From Clostridium sp. C2-6-12 (GTDB lineage Bacteria; Bacillota; Clostridia; Clostridiales; Clostridiaceae): DNA of 64,000 bases. Both the position numbers and the translations under genes were made by a program. A model generated the notes under the pieces. That model did no database searches. It was not told the DNA's origin and saw only the letters and a program-made list of their open reading frames with translations. Shown in pieces: positions 8,861 through 18,416 of the stretch. The stretch is from NCBI RefSeq assembly GCF_009928485.1, contig NZ_JAABNP010000004.1, forward strand, positions 62,001-126,000. Reading direction: 5' to 3'. How positions within the stretch are numbered: position 1 is the first letter of the stretch; every line of letters starts with the position of its first letter.

Positions 8861-9691
8861 TCAGACCCCTTTTCTATATTGTTGTGGTGACATGCCCTTT
8901 TCTTTTTTAAATATTTTAGAAAAACCTAAGGTATCTTCATATACTACTGAGCGAGAAATATCTCCAATTGTTAAACCTTTGTTTTCCATAAGTTCACAAG
9001 CCTTATTAATTCTAAATTTTATTATGTATTGCTGCGGAGTCATACCTATGTTTTCTCTAAAAAATGTACTAAAATAATTTTTATTAAGCCCTACACTTTT
9101 AGCCATTTCAGCAATAGTTAACTTGCTAGCATAATTAGTTTCAACATAATGAAGGCTCTTTTTTATATATAATTCTTTATAATTACTATTTATAGTGTAA
9201 TTTTTTCCAGCCTCCTCAATAAGCTCAGATAAAAACATACTGAGTAATCCTTGTAATCTTAATTCCCTAGCAAATTTTAGTTCAGCAGCTTTTCTCATAT
9301 CTTCAAAACACTTCTTTACAAACTCTACTTCTTTACATTCAAAAATAGGATTTTCTTGATCCAAGTTTGCTAATTTTAAATATAGTTCTGCTTTTATTCC
9401 TTTAAATCCAATCCAAGTATATATCCATGGATCTTCTTCATCTGCTTCATAATATGTAACAATATCTGGACAAATTAAAAATCCCTGATTTTCTTTTAAC
9501 TTATACGACTTTCCATTCACATAAAATGTGCCTGTTCCTTTAAGGATAAAGTGTATTAAATAATGATCTCTAACCGCTGGACCATAGGAATATGATTTCT
9601 TACATTTTTCCATACCACATTGATATACAGTAATATGAAATCCTTCTTTAATAATTGGCGAAAAAAATGCCATTTCAACATCTTTATTCAT
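8861..9691 (-). CDS. AraC-family transcriptional regulator, probably of alpha-galactoside use
   Basis: The 276-residue protein has an N-terminal cupin-like ligand domain (residues about 20-130, with the DHYLIHFILKGTG strand pattern) and two C-terminal helix-turn-helix motifs of AraC type (about 175-275, ending MSPQQYRKG). It is divergent from the GH36 alpha-galactosidase across 230 bases. That arrangement is typical of MelR/RafR/MsmR-like activators, so control of that gene by raffinose- or melibiose-type sugars is inferred. No sugar transporter gene adjoins it. Confidence 0.85.
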   Translation of the reverse strand: MNKDVEMAFFSPIIKEGFHITVYQCGMEKCKKSYSYGPAVRDHYLIHFILKGTGTFYVNGKSYKLKENQGFLICPDIVTYYEADEEDPWIYTWIGFKGIKAELYLKLANLDQENPIFECKEVEFVKKCFEDMRKAAELKFARELRLQGLLSMFLSELIEEAGKNYTINSNYKELYIKKSLHYVETNYASKLTIAEMAKSVGLNKNYFSTFFRENIGMTPQQYIIKFRINKACELMENKGLTIGDISRSVVYEDTLGFSKIFKKEKGMSPQQYRKGV

Positions 9692-9921
9692 TTTAAAATC
9701 CTCTTTTTCAAATATAACAAAATTATTTTTCTTAGATTATACCATAATAATCTTATATTATTCCATTTCATTTTCCGCCAATAACATTATACTTATATTT
9801 AATGAAACCCTTGTGATCCTTTTAGAGAGTTTCTAAGTCTTAATAGAATAAATTTATTTTTACTCTGTATTAGCAGAATTATTCTTAATCAATAAATTTT
9901 AAATTACGTGGAGGAATTAAT

Positions 9922-12120
9922 ATGAGCATTATATATGATAACAATACAAAATCTTTTCATTTAACAGCTAATAATACTAGCTATATATTGCAAATTCACG
10001 AAGATGGATATTTATCACATATTTATTTTGGAAGAAAATTAAGAAATTTTAACTGCAATAATTTATTAGCACTTAGAGAAAGATGTTCTTTTTCCCCAAG
10101 TCCTAATCAAAATAATAGAATGCTAACTCTTGATACTCTTCCTCAAGAATATCCATCTTATGGAACTAGTGATTTTCGTACACCTGCCTATTCAGTTCAG
10201 CTTGAAAACGGATCTACTATAACCGATTTAAGATATGAATCTCACAAAATTATAAATGGAAAGCCTAAATTAGAAGGTCTTCCTGCAACTTATGTTGAAA
10301 ATGATGACGAAGCTCAAACTTTAGAAATAACCATGTTTGATGAACTAATAGGACTTAAAGTTATTTTATCTTACACTGCTTATGAAAATTATGATGCCAT
10401 AACTAGAAGCGTAAGATTTATAAATTGCGGCAGCGAAGATTTAAAATTATTAAGAGCTTTAAGTATGAATATAGATTTCAATAATTCCGACTATGATTTC
10501 CTACATTTACACGGTGCATGGACAAGAGAGAGACATATTGAAAAAACTCCTTTATTAATTGGTACTCAATCAGTAGAAAGCAGACGTGGTTCAAGCAGCC
10601 ATAATCAAAATCCTTTTATTGCTTTACTTAGTAAAGATGCTACTGAAGAAAATGGCGAGGTATATGGTTTTAGCTTAGTATATAGCGGCAGCTTCCTTGC
10701 TCAAGCTGAAGTAGATCAATACAAAACAACAAGAGTATCTCTTGGTATAAATCCATTTGATTTTTCTTGGCTCCTTAAACCAAATGAAACTTTTCAAACT
10801 CCTGAAGTTGTAATGGTTTATTCTTCAAATGGTCTTGGTGAGATGTCAAGAACCTATCATAGACTTTATAGAAAAAGATTATGCAGGGGTATTTATAGAG
10901 ATAAAACAAGACCAATTTTGGTAAACAACTGGGAAGCAACCTATTTTGATTTTAATGCTGATAAAATCGAAAATATCGGTAAAGCTGCAAAAGAACTTGG
11001 AATAGAACTTTTTGTACTTGATGATGGCTGGTTTGGAAAAAGAGATAATGATAATTCTTCCCTAGGAGATTGGTTTGTTGATAGAAATAAACTTCCTAAT
11101 GGACTAGATGACTTAGGCAACCGCATAAACAATTTAGGCTTACAATTTGGCTTATGGTTTGAACCTGAAATGGTATCTCCTGACAGCGATTTATATAGAG
11201 CTCACCCTGACTGGTGTCTTCATGTACCTGGCAGATATCGTACACAAGGAAGAAATCAATTAGTATTAGACCTTTCAAGAGAAGATGTATGTGATTATAT
11301 AGTAGATTCTTTATCTTCTATTTTAAGCTCTGTTAATATAAGCTATGTAAAATGGGATTATAACAGAAATATGACCGAAATAGGATCTCCTCTTCTTCCT
11401 CCTGAAAGACAAAGAGAAACAGCACATAGATATATGTTAGGTTTATACAAAGTTTACGAAAAGCTTGTGACTGCTTTTCCAAATGTATTATTTGAAGGCT
11501 GCTCTGGAGGTGGTGGAAGATTTGATCCAGGGACTCTTTACTATATGCCTCAAATTTGGACTAGTGATGATACTGATTCTGTAGAAAGATTGAAGATTCA
11601 ATATGGAACAAGTATAGTTTATCCAATCAGTACTATGGGAGCTCACGTATCTGCTGTACCGAATCATCAGGTTCACAGAAATACTTCTCTAAAAATGAGA
11701 GGTGATGTAGCAATGCTCGGTAACTTTGGATATGAACTTGATCTCACTAAGTTTAGTGATGAAGAAAAAGAAACTGTACAAGAACAAGTTAAAGCTTATA
11801 AAGAACTTAGAGAATTAGTTCAATTTGGAGATATGTACAGACTTATTAATCCATTTGAAAAAAGCGAAGCTTCTTTTATGGTTGTAGCAGAAGATAAAGC
11901 AGAAGCTTTTGTAAGCTATTTTAAGATTCTAACCACTCCAAATGAACCAATAAAAAGATTATATTTACGCGGGTTAGATCCAGATAAAAACTATTCAGTT
12001 GAAGGCGAAGGAACCTCTGGAATGATATTCGGTGGGGACGAGCTTATGTATGGCGGCATTACTATCCCTGACCTTCAAGGAGATTATCAAAGTACTACTT
12101 GGAAAATCAAAGCTGTTTAA
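9922..12120 (+). CDS. Alpha-galactosidase, glycoside hydrolase family 36
   Basis: The 732-residue enzyme has the full GH36 layout: an N-terminal beta-sandwich (to about 330), a (beta/alpha)8 barrel and a C-terminal beta domain. The nucleophile is Asp479 in VKWDYNRN and the acid/base is Asp549 in WTSDDTD. The substrate-site motifs DDGWFG and WFEPEM are present. It removes alpha-1,6-galactose from melibiose, raffinose and stachyose. With no signal peptide it should be intracellular, so the oligosaccharides must be imported. GGAGG precedes the ATG. Divergent AraC regulator at 9691. Confidence 0.93.
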   Translation: MSIIYDNNTKSFHLTANNTSYILQIHEDGYLSHIYFGRKLRNFNCNNLLALRERCSFSPSPNQNNRMLTLDTLPQEYPSYGTSDFRTPAYSVQLENGSTITDLRYESHKIINGKPKLEGLPATYVENDDEAQTLEITMFDELIGLKVILSYTAYENYDAITRSVRFINCGSEDLKLLRALSMNIDFNNSDYDFLHLHGAWTRERHIEKTPLLIGTQSVESRRGSSSHNQNPFIALLSKDATEENGEVYGFSLVYSGSFLAQAEVDQYKTTRVSLGINPFDFSWLLKPNETFQTPEVVMVYSSNGLGEMSRTYHRLYRKRLCRGIYRDKTRPILVNNWEATYFDFNADKIENIGKAAKELGIELFVLDDGWFGKRDNDNSSLGDWFVDRNKLPNGLDDLGNRINNLGLQFGLWFEPEMVSPDSDLYRAHPDWCLHVPGRYRTQGRNQLVLDLSREDVCDYIVDSLSSILSSVNISYVKWDYNRNMTEIGSPLLPPERQRETAHRYMLGLYKVYEKLVTAFPNVLFEGCSGGGGRFDPGTLYYMPQIWTSDDTDSVERLKIQYGTSIVYPISTMGAHVSAVPNHQVHRNTSLKMRGDVAMLGNFGYELDLTKFSDEEKETVQEQVKAYKELRELVQFGDMYRLINPFEKSEASFMVVAEDKAEAFVSYFKILTTPNEPIKRLYLRGLDPDKNYSVEGEGTSGMIFGGDELMYGGITIPDLQGDYQSTTWKIKAV

Positions 12121-12197
12121 TATATTTCACCTAAACTTTTCATAATTATATAAAAGTCATGGTTTATACTACAATAAAATGATTTTTAGTAAAAATA

Positions 12198-12246
12198 GTT
12201 GATAGTAGAAAATTTATTTTTTCATTACTATCAGCTTATTTTTTAT
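12198..12246 (+). terminator. Intrinsic terminator of the alpha-galactosidase gene
   Basis: GTTGATAGTA pairs with TACTATCAGC (12198-12207 with 12226-12235), followed by TTATTTTTT on the plus strand. Confidence 0.8.
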
Positions 12247-12433
12247 ACAAAGTATTATTATGACTCTAAAGATTTTCTCTTAACATACTTTTATGTTCTT
12301 TTCAAATAAATATAAATTTATAAACCATATATTTATGTCACATATTTTGAATTTATACCAATATTTTTAAGTAATTATGGAAAACATATAATTAGTATTT
12401 TCATAATAACTCAAAAATAAGGAGTCGATTTTT
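12247..12433. other. Non-coding stretch, nothing further recognised
   Basis: The 313 bases between 12121 and 12433 hold the terminator above and then AT-rich DNA. The only other signal is AAGGAGTCG, the ribosome binding site of the next gene. No open frame, repeat or RNA motif was seen. Confidence 0.6.
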
Positions 12434-13030
12434 ATGTTCAATAAACAACTTAAAATTGCTGTCTCAATTACCATATTATTTGAAATAATATTATTGGGTA
12501 ATGCTATTTTCAAACTTATGTCTAATCAAAAAGATAATATATCCTTGTTATTTGAAGCTATGATATGTATCTTATTCCCATTTATAATTACATATGTTTC
12601 AAATAAGCTTAAATTAATTTTACCCTCAACTTTTCAAACTATATCAGTAATTTTCGTTTTACTTGCCTTGTATTTTGGGGAATATCTTAAATTTTATTCT
12701 AAGTTTTGGTGGTGGGACTTGTTTCTACATGGTTCTTTTGGCTGTTATGGCGTTATCATTGCCCTCCACTTAATTAGAGGAGTTATACAGAAAGAAAAGG
12801 GTATAAGCACAGGTAGATTTGCTGTCTTTTCTTCAATATTTGCTTTTTGCTTTTCAATTACAATAGGTACTCTATGGGAAATAGTTGAGTTTTTGTGTGA
12901 TTATTTCTTGAATACAGATATGGTTAACGGAGGACTTGAAGACACTGCTACTGACCTTATTGTTAAAGTCATAGGTGCTTTCATCACTTGTATAATATTA
13001 TACAACACTAAATTAAAGAAAATGAAATAA
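12434..13030 (+). CDS. Multi-pass membrane protein, DUF2238/YjdF-like
   Basis: The 198-residue protein has about six hydrophobic segments. The conserved block KFWWWDLFLHGSFG (about residues 94-107), LWEIVEF and GLEDTATDLIVKVIGA resemble the DUF2238/YjdF family of integral membrane proteins, whose function is unknown. The start has AAGGAG at normal spacing. It is monocistronic and convergent with the next gene. Confidence 0.7.
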   Translation: MFNKQLKIAVSITILFEIILLGNAIFKLMSNQKDNISLLFEAMICILFPFIITYVSNKLKLILPSTFQTISVIFVLLALYFGEYLKFYSKFWWWDLFLHGSFGCYGVIIALHLIRGVIQKEKGISTGRFAVFSSIFAFCFSITIGTLWEIVEFLCDYFLNTDMVNGGLEDTATDLIVKVIGAFITCIILYNTKLKKMK

Positions 13031-13094
13031 ACTATTTAATTAAATAACAGATAATATTTTATGCTATTTACTTGTATTTCATATTAATGGATTT

Positions 13095-13135
13095 AAGATC
13101 ATCCTATAATTATTCTGACTTTATAGGATGACCTT
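13095..13135 (-). terminator. Hairpin between convergent genes
   Basis: A 14-bp stem (13095-13108 with 13122-13135). One position is a U-G wobble only in the minus-strand RNA, favouring termination of the leftward operon ending at 13170. The U tract is weak. Confidence 0.5.
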
Positions 13136-13169
13136 ATAATTATAAACTTACTTTAAGATACTTAATGTA

Positions 13170-13874
13170 TTAATTAAATTGATAAGAACATATTTTATCA
13201 CGATATTTTTCCGAACAATCCATGCCCTTCAATCTTTCACTTACAGAAATATCATTCCAGCAATGTATAGGATATACTTTATCTGTATCCGTATTTTTCA
13301 TAAAATAATCAAACCCTAAATAAAACTCTTCTCCCTGCCTTGGATCTAAAACAACAAAAGCAATATCAAAATGTCTTTTCTTAATTTTATTTATTTCTTT
13401 TTCATAATTTTCTCTAGCTCTTTCATTATCACTTTTATCTCTGCCATTCCACCACCATAGATTTAAATCTCCTGCATGATAAATTGTCTTATCTTCAGCC
13501 GTTATAATAAATGCTACACCTTCATCTGTTGATCTTAATGTTTCTATTGTCAAATCTGATATTTGAAGAGTTTGATTGATATTAATAAATTCAATATTCT
13601 CATAAACCTCGTCCTCAACACCATTCGTATTAAAAAATTTTCTTCCAAATTTACGTTTAATATCTTTTGAAAATATATATTTAACATTTTGATATCTTTT
13701 TAAAAGCTGAAAAATGGATATATCAAAATGGTCATGGTGATTATGGCTTGAAAATACATATATTGTTTTATTTTCATCAAATTCAGGAAGTTCTCCTTTA
13801 AAATAATCAAATAATAAAATTACTTTTTGGAGTTCCACTGAAAAACAACTATGTTCTATATAAGTAACTTTCAT
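13170..13874 (-). CDS. Metallo-beta-lactamase-fold hydrolase
   Basis: The 234-residue protein carries the metal-binding signature SSHNHHDHFD (about residues 43-52), a second-shell HAGDLNLWWWNG and a late PIHCWND histidine. It resembles the UlaG/UPF0173-like branch. Its start overlaps the stop of the upstream Cys-rich gene by four bases (ATGA), so the two are translationally coupled. The substrate is unknown. The unusual LWWWNGRD segment follows the third metal ligand. Confidence 0.75.
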   Translation of the reverse strand: MKVTYIEHSCFSVELQKVILLFDYFKGELPEFDENKTIYVFSSHNHHDHFDISIFQLLKRYQNVKYIFSKDIKRKFGRKFFNTNGVEDEVYENIEFININQTLQISDLTIETLRSTDEGVAFIITAEDKTIYHAGDLNLWWWNGRDKSDNERARENYEKEINKIKKRHFDIAFVVLDPRQGEEFYLGFDYFMKNTDTDKVYPIHCWNDISVSERLKGMDCSEKYRDKICSYQFN

Positions 13875-14536
13875 TTGTATTCTCCTTCATCTAAAATTTC
13901 TATTGGAACTAAATTCAAAAATTCATATTCTCTCAGTGGCATATCTTTAAGAATATTTATAATTTTATCATAGTTATTTACCAAATTTAATTTTTGTTCC
14001 ATAAATAAAGCTTCTAATGAAACATTTTCCCATTCAATCCATCTAGCATAACTATTACGTTCATTAATATAATTTTTGAATTCATCATATTTTTCTGCTT
14101 TATTTAATATATCATCACATATAAAAAAATTACATACAAAGCTTCTATACCTCTTAGGTAATGTACAGCCTTTTCCTGCTTCTACAAATGGACACGCCCT
14201 AAAAAATATAGTTTTATCCTTAACCGTAGTACCGCATTTATACTCATTTTTTATATACTCGTTATATCCTGCTTCATCAAAATATCCTTTTGCATGAATA
14301 TAATAATTATGAATTTTAGTTTTAGGAAGATTAATAATCTTCTTTAAGGTTTCTAAGCCTTCTTCTGTTTTTACCATCTTATGAATTTCATACATTGAAA
14401 ACTTAGGGAAATACCAACAACATCCTCTATTTTTTACCGAACATAAACTCTTTCCAAAATCACTTTGGCAATTCCAACAAGAACTACAACCATATTGAGG
14501 AATGCCTTGATCAACTTCTAAATTAATTTTAATCAT
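13871..14536 (-). CDS. Cysteine-rich, metal-site-containing protein of unknown function
   Basis: The 221-residue protein has clustered cysteines: CSSCWNC near residue 17, then CSVKNRGCC, and later RACPFVEAGKGCTLP and SFVCNFFICDD. The CxxCC-like spacing and the following GCTLPKRYRSFVC block recall the YkgJ/UPF0153 family of presumed Zn- or Fe-S-binding proteins, but the match is partial. GGAGG lies upstream of the ATG. It forms a two-gene operon with the metallo-beta-lactamase-fold protein, suggesting a joint redox or metal-linked job. Confidence 0.6.
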   Translation of the reverse strand: MIKINLEVDQGIPQYGCSSCWNCQSDFGKSLCSVKNRGCCWYFPKFSMYEIHKMVKTEEGLETLKKIINLPKTKIHNYYIHAKGYFDEAGYNEYIKNEYKCGTTVKDKTIFFRACPFVEAGKGCTLPKRYRSFVCNFFICDDILNKAEKYDEFKNYINERNSYARWIEWENVSLEALFMEQKLNLVNNYDKIINILKDMPLREYEFLNLVPIEILDEGEYK

Positions 14537-14674
14537 TTTAGCCTCCTATTTAGTTATAAAAATACTCTTCATTAATAATACTAAAACATTGTCAGGATTC
14601 ATTTGTTAATTAAAATATATAACTACAATTAGCTTCATCCTTTTCTGATAATTATTATATATTTTTTTGAATGT

Positions 14675-14715
14675 AAAAAACAAGCAATCGATAGAATTTG
14701 TTTTCTACTAATTGC
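14675..14715 (-). terminator. Intrinsic terminator of the ABC exporter operon
   Basis: On the minus strand GCAATTAGTAGAA pairs with TTCTATCGATTGC (one mismatch, two wobbles; 14684-14696 with 14703-14715), followed by TTGTTTTTTAC. Confidence 0.65.
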
Positions 14716-14815
14716 CCATTTCTAATTATAAATATCTTATTAATTTATTATCTTTTTCGATAAAATGTATACATGAAATGATCGAATTCTATTTAAAATC
14801 ATGAACTTTAAAATA

Positions 14816-16579
14816 TCACACCACATCAGCTTCTCCAAATTGAGCCTTATATAATTGTTCATAATATCCTTTTCTTTGTAAAAGCTCTTCATGTGTTCCT
14901 GTTTCTACAATTCTTCCATCATTCATTACCAATATTAAATCTGCATTTTTTATTGTTGAAAGTCTATGAGCAATTACAAAAGAAGTTCTTTCTTTCATTA
15001 TATTTCTCATAGCAGACTGTAACTTTTGTTCTAATCTTGTGTCTACAGAACTAGTTGCTTCATCTAAAATAAGAATAGGAGGATCGCATAAGACAGTTCT
15101 AGCTATTGTCAAAAGCTGTTTTTCTCCTTGTGAAATATTGCTAGCTTCTTCATTTAATATCATATTATAGCCTTCAGGAAGTGTTGTAATAAAATGATGC
15201 ACATTTGCCACCTTTGCTGCTGAAATGATTTCTTCCTTACTTGCATTTTCCTTTCCATAACCTATATTTTCACTAATAGTCCCTTTAAAAAGCCAAGTAT
15301 CTTGCAAAACCATTCCAAAGTTTTCTCTTAAGTTCTCTCTTTTCATATGGCGAATATCAACTCCATCTATTTTTATAGAGCCTCCTGTAACATCATAAAA
15401 TCTCATTAATAAATTGATTAATGTAGTCTTTCCTGCTCCTGTTGGACCTACTATTGCAACCATTTGTCCACTTTTTACATGAAAACTTACATTGTTAAGC
15501 AACGCTTTATCCTTTGTATAAGAAAAAGCTACATTTTCAAAAGATACATTTCCATAATTTTTATTATTTTGCTTTTCTAATAAAGTATCATCTATTTCTT
15601 CAGCTTCATTTAAAAATTCAAAGACTCTATGAATTGCTGCTATAGAAGACTGAATTGCTCCAGCAAGCTGAGTAATTTGCGACATAGGCTGATTCACCTG
15701 CCATATATAACGAATAAAGGCTTGTAGCTGACCAACAGCAATAGTACCAGAAATAACATAAAACGAACCTAATATGGCTACAGCTCCAACTCCAATATAT
15801 GTGACTAAAGCTACAAGAGGATTCATCAAACCACTTAAGAACTGTGCTTTAAAACCTTCTTTACACAACTTTTCATTAATCTCAGTAAATTCCTCCATGG
15901 AAGCTTCTTGCTTTCCAAACAATTTGATTTCATTAAATCCTGTATATTTCTCCTGCACAATACCATTGAGTTTTCCTAATGCATCTTGTTGCTTTTGAAA
16001 AATAGGCTGAGACTTCTTTGTAATAACCTTAGCTATTATAACTGAAAAAATTATAATTATTATTGAAGAAACAGCCAAAACACTTTGAATCTTAAACATC
16101 ATAAATATTGCCAAGCTCAATCCTAATATTGCATTTAAAATTTGTGCAAAGCTTTGTTGTAGTGCATTAGAAATAGTCTCCACATCATTTGAAACTCTGC
16201 TCAAAGTATCCCCTAAAGAGTTTTTATCAAAATATGATATTGGAAGCTTTGAGATTTTGTTTTGAACATCTTTTCTTAAGTCCTCCATTGCATTTTGTAT
16301 TGCATCTGTCAAAAAAAGTTGATAAACATAACTGCTAATAGTTCCTAGTAAATAAACAAGACTTAAAGTAATAATAATCTGCCCTATCTTCGTAAAATTC
16401 ACTGATCTTCCATTAGTAAAATCAGAAAATAACTGGGTAGTGATGGCACCTTCTAAAATTGGACTAAATGCAGCTAAAGAAGCAGCTATAACAATTAATA
16501 AAATTGCTAATATTATTTTTATTCTATATTTTTTTAAATATGGAATTAAACATTTAATGCCATTATCTTTTCTCTTCAT
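14816..16579 (-). CDS. ABC multidrug-type exporter, ATPase-competent half
   Basis: The 587-residue half-transporter has six membrane segments (about 20-310) and a C-terminal ATPase. Walker A is GPTGAGKTT, Walker B LILDEATSSVD keeps the catalytic Glu, and the switch His is in IAHRLST. Its signature is SQGEKQ rather than LSGGQ. The start overlaps the upstream ABC gene by four bases (ATGA). With its partner it forms a heterodimer of the BmrCD/LmrCD/TM287-288 kind. Export of drugs or lipids is inferred. Confidence 0.9.
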   Translation of the reverse strand: MKRKDNGIKCLIPYLKKYRIKIILAILLIVIAASLAAFSPILEGAITTQLFSDFTNGRSVNFTKIGQIIITLSLVYLLGTISSYVYQLFLTDAIQNAMEDLRKDVQNKISKLPISYFDKNSLGDTLSRVSNDVETISNALQQSFAQILNAILGLSLAIFMMFKIQSVLAVSSIIIIIFSVIIAKVITKKSQPIFQKQQDALGKLNGIVQEKYTGFNEIKLFGKQEASMEEFTEINEKLCKEGFKAQFLSGLMNPLVALVTYIGVGAVAILGSFYVISGTIAVGQLQAFIRYIWQVNQPMSQITQLAGAIQSSIAAIHRVFEFLNEAEEIDDTLLEKQNNKNYGNVSFENVAFSYTKDKALLNNVSFHVKSGQMVAIVGPTGAGKTTLINLLMRFYDVTGGSIKIDGVDIRHMKRENLRENFGMVLQDTWLFKGTISENIGYGKENASKEEIISAAKVANVHHFITTLPEGYNMILNEEASNISQGEKQLLTIARTVLCDPPILILDEATSSVDTRLEQKLQSAMRNIMKERTSFVIAHRLSTIKNADLILVMNDGRIVETGTHEELLQRKGYYEQLYKAQFGEADVV

Positions 16580-18306
16580 CGTTCTAATTCCTCCTTTGAC
16601 ATTTGACTTGCAGCTATTTCATAATAAATGCGACAATCCTTTAATAGCTGCTTATGAGTTCCTATTCCAACAATTTCTCCTTCGTTTAAAACTATAATTT
16701 TATCAGCTTCCATTATTGAAGATACTCTTTGTGCTACAATTAAAGTAATTGCTTCTTTAATTTCTTTTTTTAGATTCTTTCTTAACTTAGCATCAGTTTT
16801 TAAATCTAGGGCAGAAAAGGAATCATCAAATATATAAATCTCTGGTTTTCTTACAATTGCTCTTGAAATACTCAATCTTTGTTTTTGTCCACCCGATAAA
16901 TTACTTCCACCTTCTTCAATCATTTCTTCAAATTGATTTGGTTTCTCTTTTATAAAATCATATGCTTGAGCAATTTTAGCACTTTCTTCTATTTCCTTTT
17001 TAATAGCATCATGTTTCCCATATTTTATATTTTCATTTATACTTCCTGAAAAAAGCATAGATTTCTGTGGAATAAATCCTATTTTCTCTCTCAAGGATTT
17101 TAAATCATATTTTCTTACGTCTATTCCATCTACTTTAATACTTCCTCCACTTACATCATATAATCTTGGAATCAAATTAATTAATGTGCTTTTACCACTA
17201 CCAGTACTTCCAATAAAAGCAACTACTTCTCCCCTTTTTGCTTTAAAACTAATATCCTGTAAAACAGAAGCTTCGCTGTCAGTATATTTAAAAGATACTT
17301 CTTCAAACTCTAAGGTTCCACTTTCATCACTATTGATTATAGGATTTTCTGGGTTTTTAATATTGGGGTCTTCATCTAATAATTCTTGAATACGTCTGGC
17401 ACTTATTGCAGCACGTGGATACATTACAAATACAATACAAAATAACATAATTGAAAACATAGCATGAAACATATACTCTTGAAATGCCACTAAACTTCCG
17501 ATTTGGAGCACACCATTATCAATCATTTTACTAGATAAAATAAATATAGCCACAAGTCCTATATTTAGAAGCATAAAAAATGCTGGCTGCGAAATTGCCA
17601 TAAGCTTAAATAACTTTTTAGAATTATATGAATAATCTCCATTCACTTGTGAAAACCTCTGAATCTCGTATTTATCTTTTCTAAAGGCACGAATCACTCT
17701 TACTCCAGTTAAATTTTCTCTTAATATTCTATTAATATTATCCATTCCATTTTGCTGGTTTGAACTTATTGGTTCACTAATTCTAGCGATAACGTATACT
17801 GCAACACAAATAATTGGAATAAGCGCAGCTATTACCATTGATAATGTTATATTAGTCTTTATTACCATGAATATACTTATAAATATCATTACTGGAGTTA
17901 GTAGTGCTGTTCTAAATAATACATTAATAAACTGCATTAAAATAAATGCATCATTAGTAGTTCTTGTTATCATGCTTGAAACTCCAAATTTGTTATACTC
18001 TGTATGTGAAAATTCCTGTGACTTCTTGAAAATGTCATTTCTAATATCTCTAGTAATAGAAGTACTAACCTTTGAACTACAATAAGCAATAAGAATATTA
18101 CCTATTCCGCCAATAATGGCTACAATTAAAATCACAATTCCTAATTTATATATGTAGTATTTATCATTTAATACTATCCCTCTATCTATAATCTTAGATA
18201 CAATTGTTGGAATCCCAAGTTCTGCTACAGCAAAAGCCAAAACCCCTAGGATGTTAAAAAATACATATCTTTTGTATTTTTTTAAATGCTGTAAAATCAA
18301 TCTCAT
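16576..18306 (-). CDS. ABC multidrug-type exporter, degenerate-site half
   Basis: This is the partner half-transporter with six membrane segments and an ATPase domain. Walker A is GSTGSGKST and the signature is the canonical LSGGQKQ. Walker B reads IFDDSFSALD, with Asp replacing the catalytic Glu, and the switch His is replaced by Gln (VAQRVSS). This is the usual pattern for the degenerate site of heterodimeric exporters. The frame is open to 18345, but ATG at 18306 has AGAGGTG seven bases upstream and starts MRLILQHLKKYK, so 576 residues are proposed. It is the first gene of the operon, divergent from merR. Confidence 0.9.
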   Translation of the reverse strand: MRLILQHLKKYKRYVFFNILGVLAFAVAELGIPTIVSKIIDRGIVLNDKYYIYKLGIVILIVAIIGGIGNILIAYCSSKVSTSITRDIRNDIFKKSQEFSHTEYNKFGVSSMITRTTNDAFILMQFINVLFRTALLTPVMIFISIFMVIKTNITLSMVIAALIPIICVAVYVIARISEPISSNQQNGMDNINRILRENLTGVRVIRAFRKDKYEIQRFSQVNGDYSYNSKKLFKLMAISQPAFFMLLNIGLVAIFILSSKMIDNGVLQIGSLVAFQEYMFHAMFSIMLFCIVFVMYPRAAISARRIQELLDEDPNIKNPENPIINSDESGTLEFEEVSFKYTDSEASVLQDISFKAKRGEVVAFIGSTGSGKSTLINLIPRLYDVSGGSIKVDGIDVRKYDLKSLREKIGFIPQKSMLFSGSINENIKYGKHDAIKKEIEESAKIAQAYDFIKEKPNQFEEMIEEGGSNLSGGQKQRLSISRAIVRKPEIYIFDDSFSALDLKTDAKLRKNLKKEIKEAITLIVAQRVSSIMEADKIIVLNEGEIVGIGTHKQLLKDCRIYYEIAASQMSKEELER

Positions 18307-18370
18307 TCTAAACACCTCTTTGAACAAATATTTCCTTAAAATCAACTTGATTTAAGTATCAATAGGTTAT

Positions 18371-18401
18371 ATGATAAACTATAATGTTACCTTATAGTCA
18401 A
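18371..18401 (-). promoter_or_regulatory. MerR-type promoter and operator for the ABC exporter
   Basis: On the minus strand the -35 TTGACT (18396-18401) and -10 TATCAT (18371-18376) are 19 bases apart, the long spacer typical of MerR-activated promoters. Inside lies a perfect inverted repeat ACTATAA-N7-TTATAGT (18378-18398). The divergent gene encodes a MerR protein, so activation by DNA distortion is inferred. Confidence 0.8.
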
Positions 18402-18416
18402 GAGGAGATAATATAA

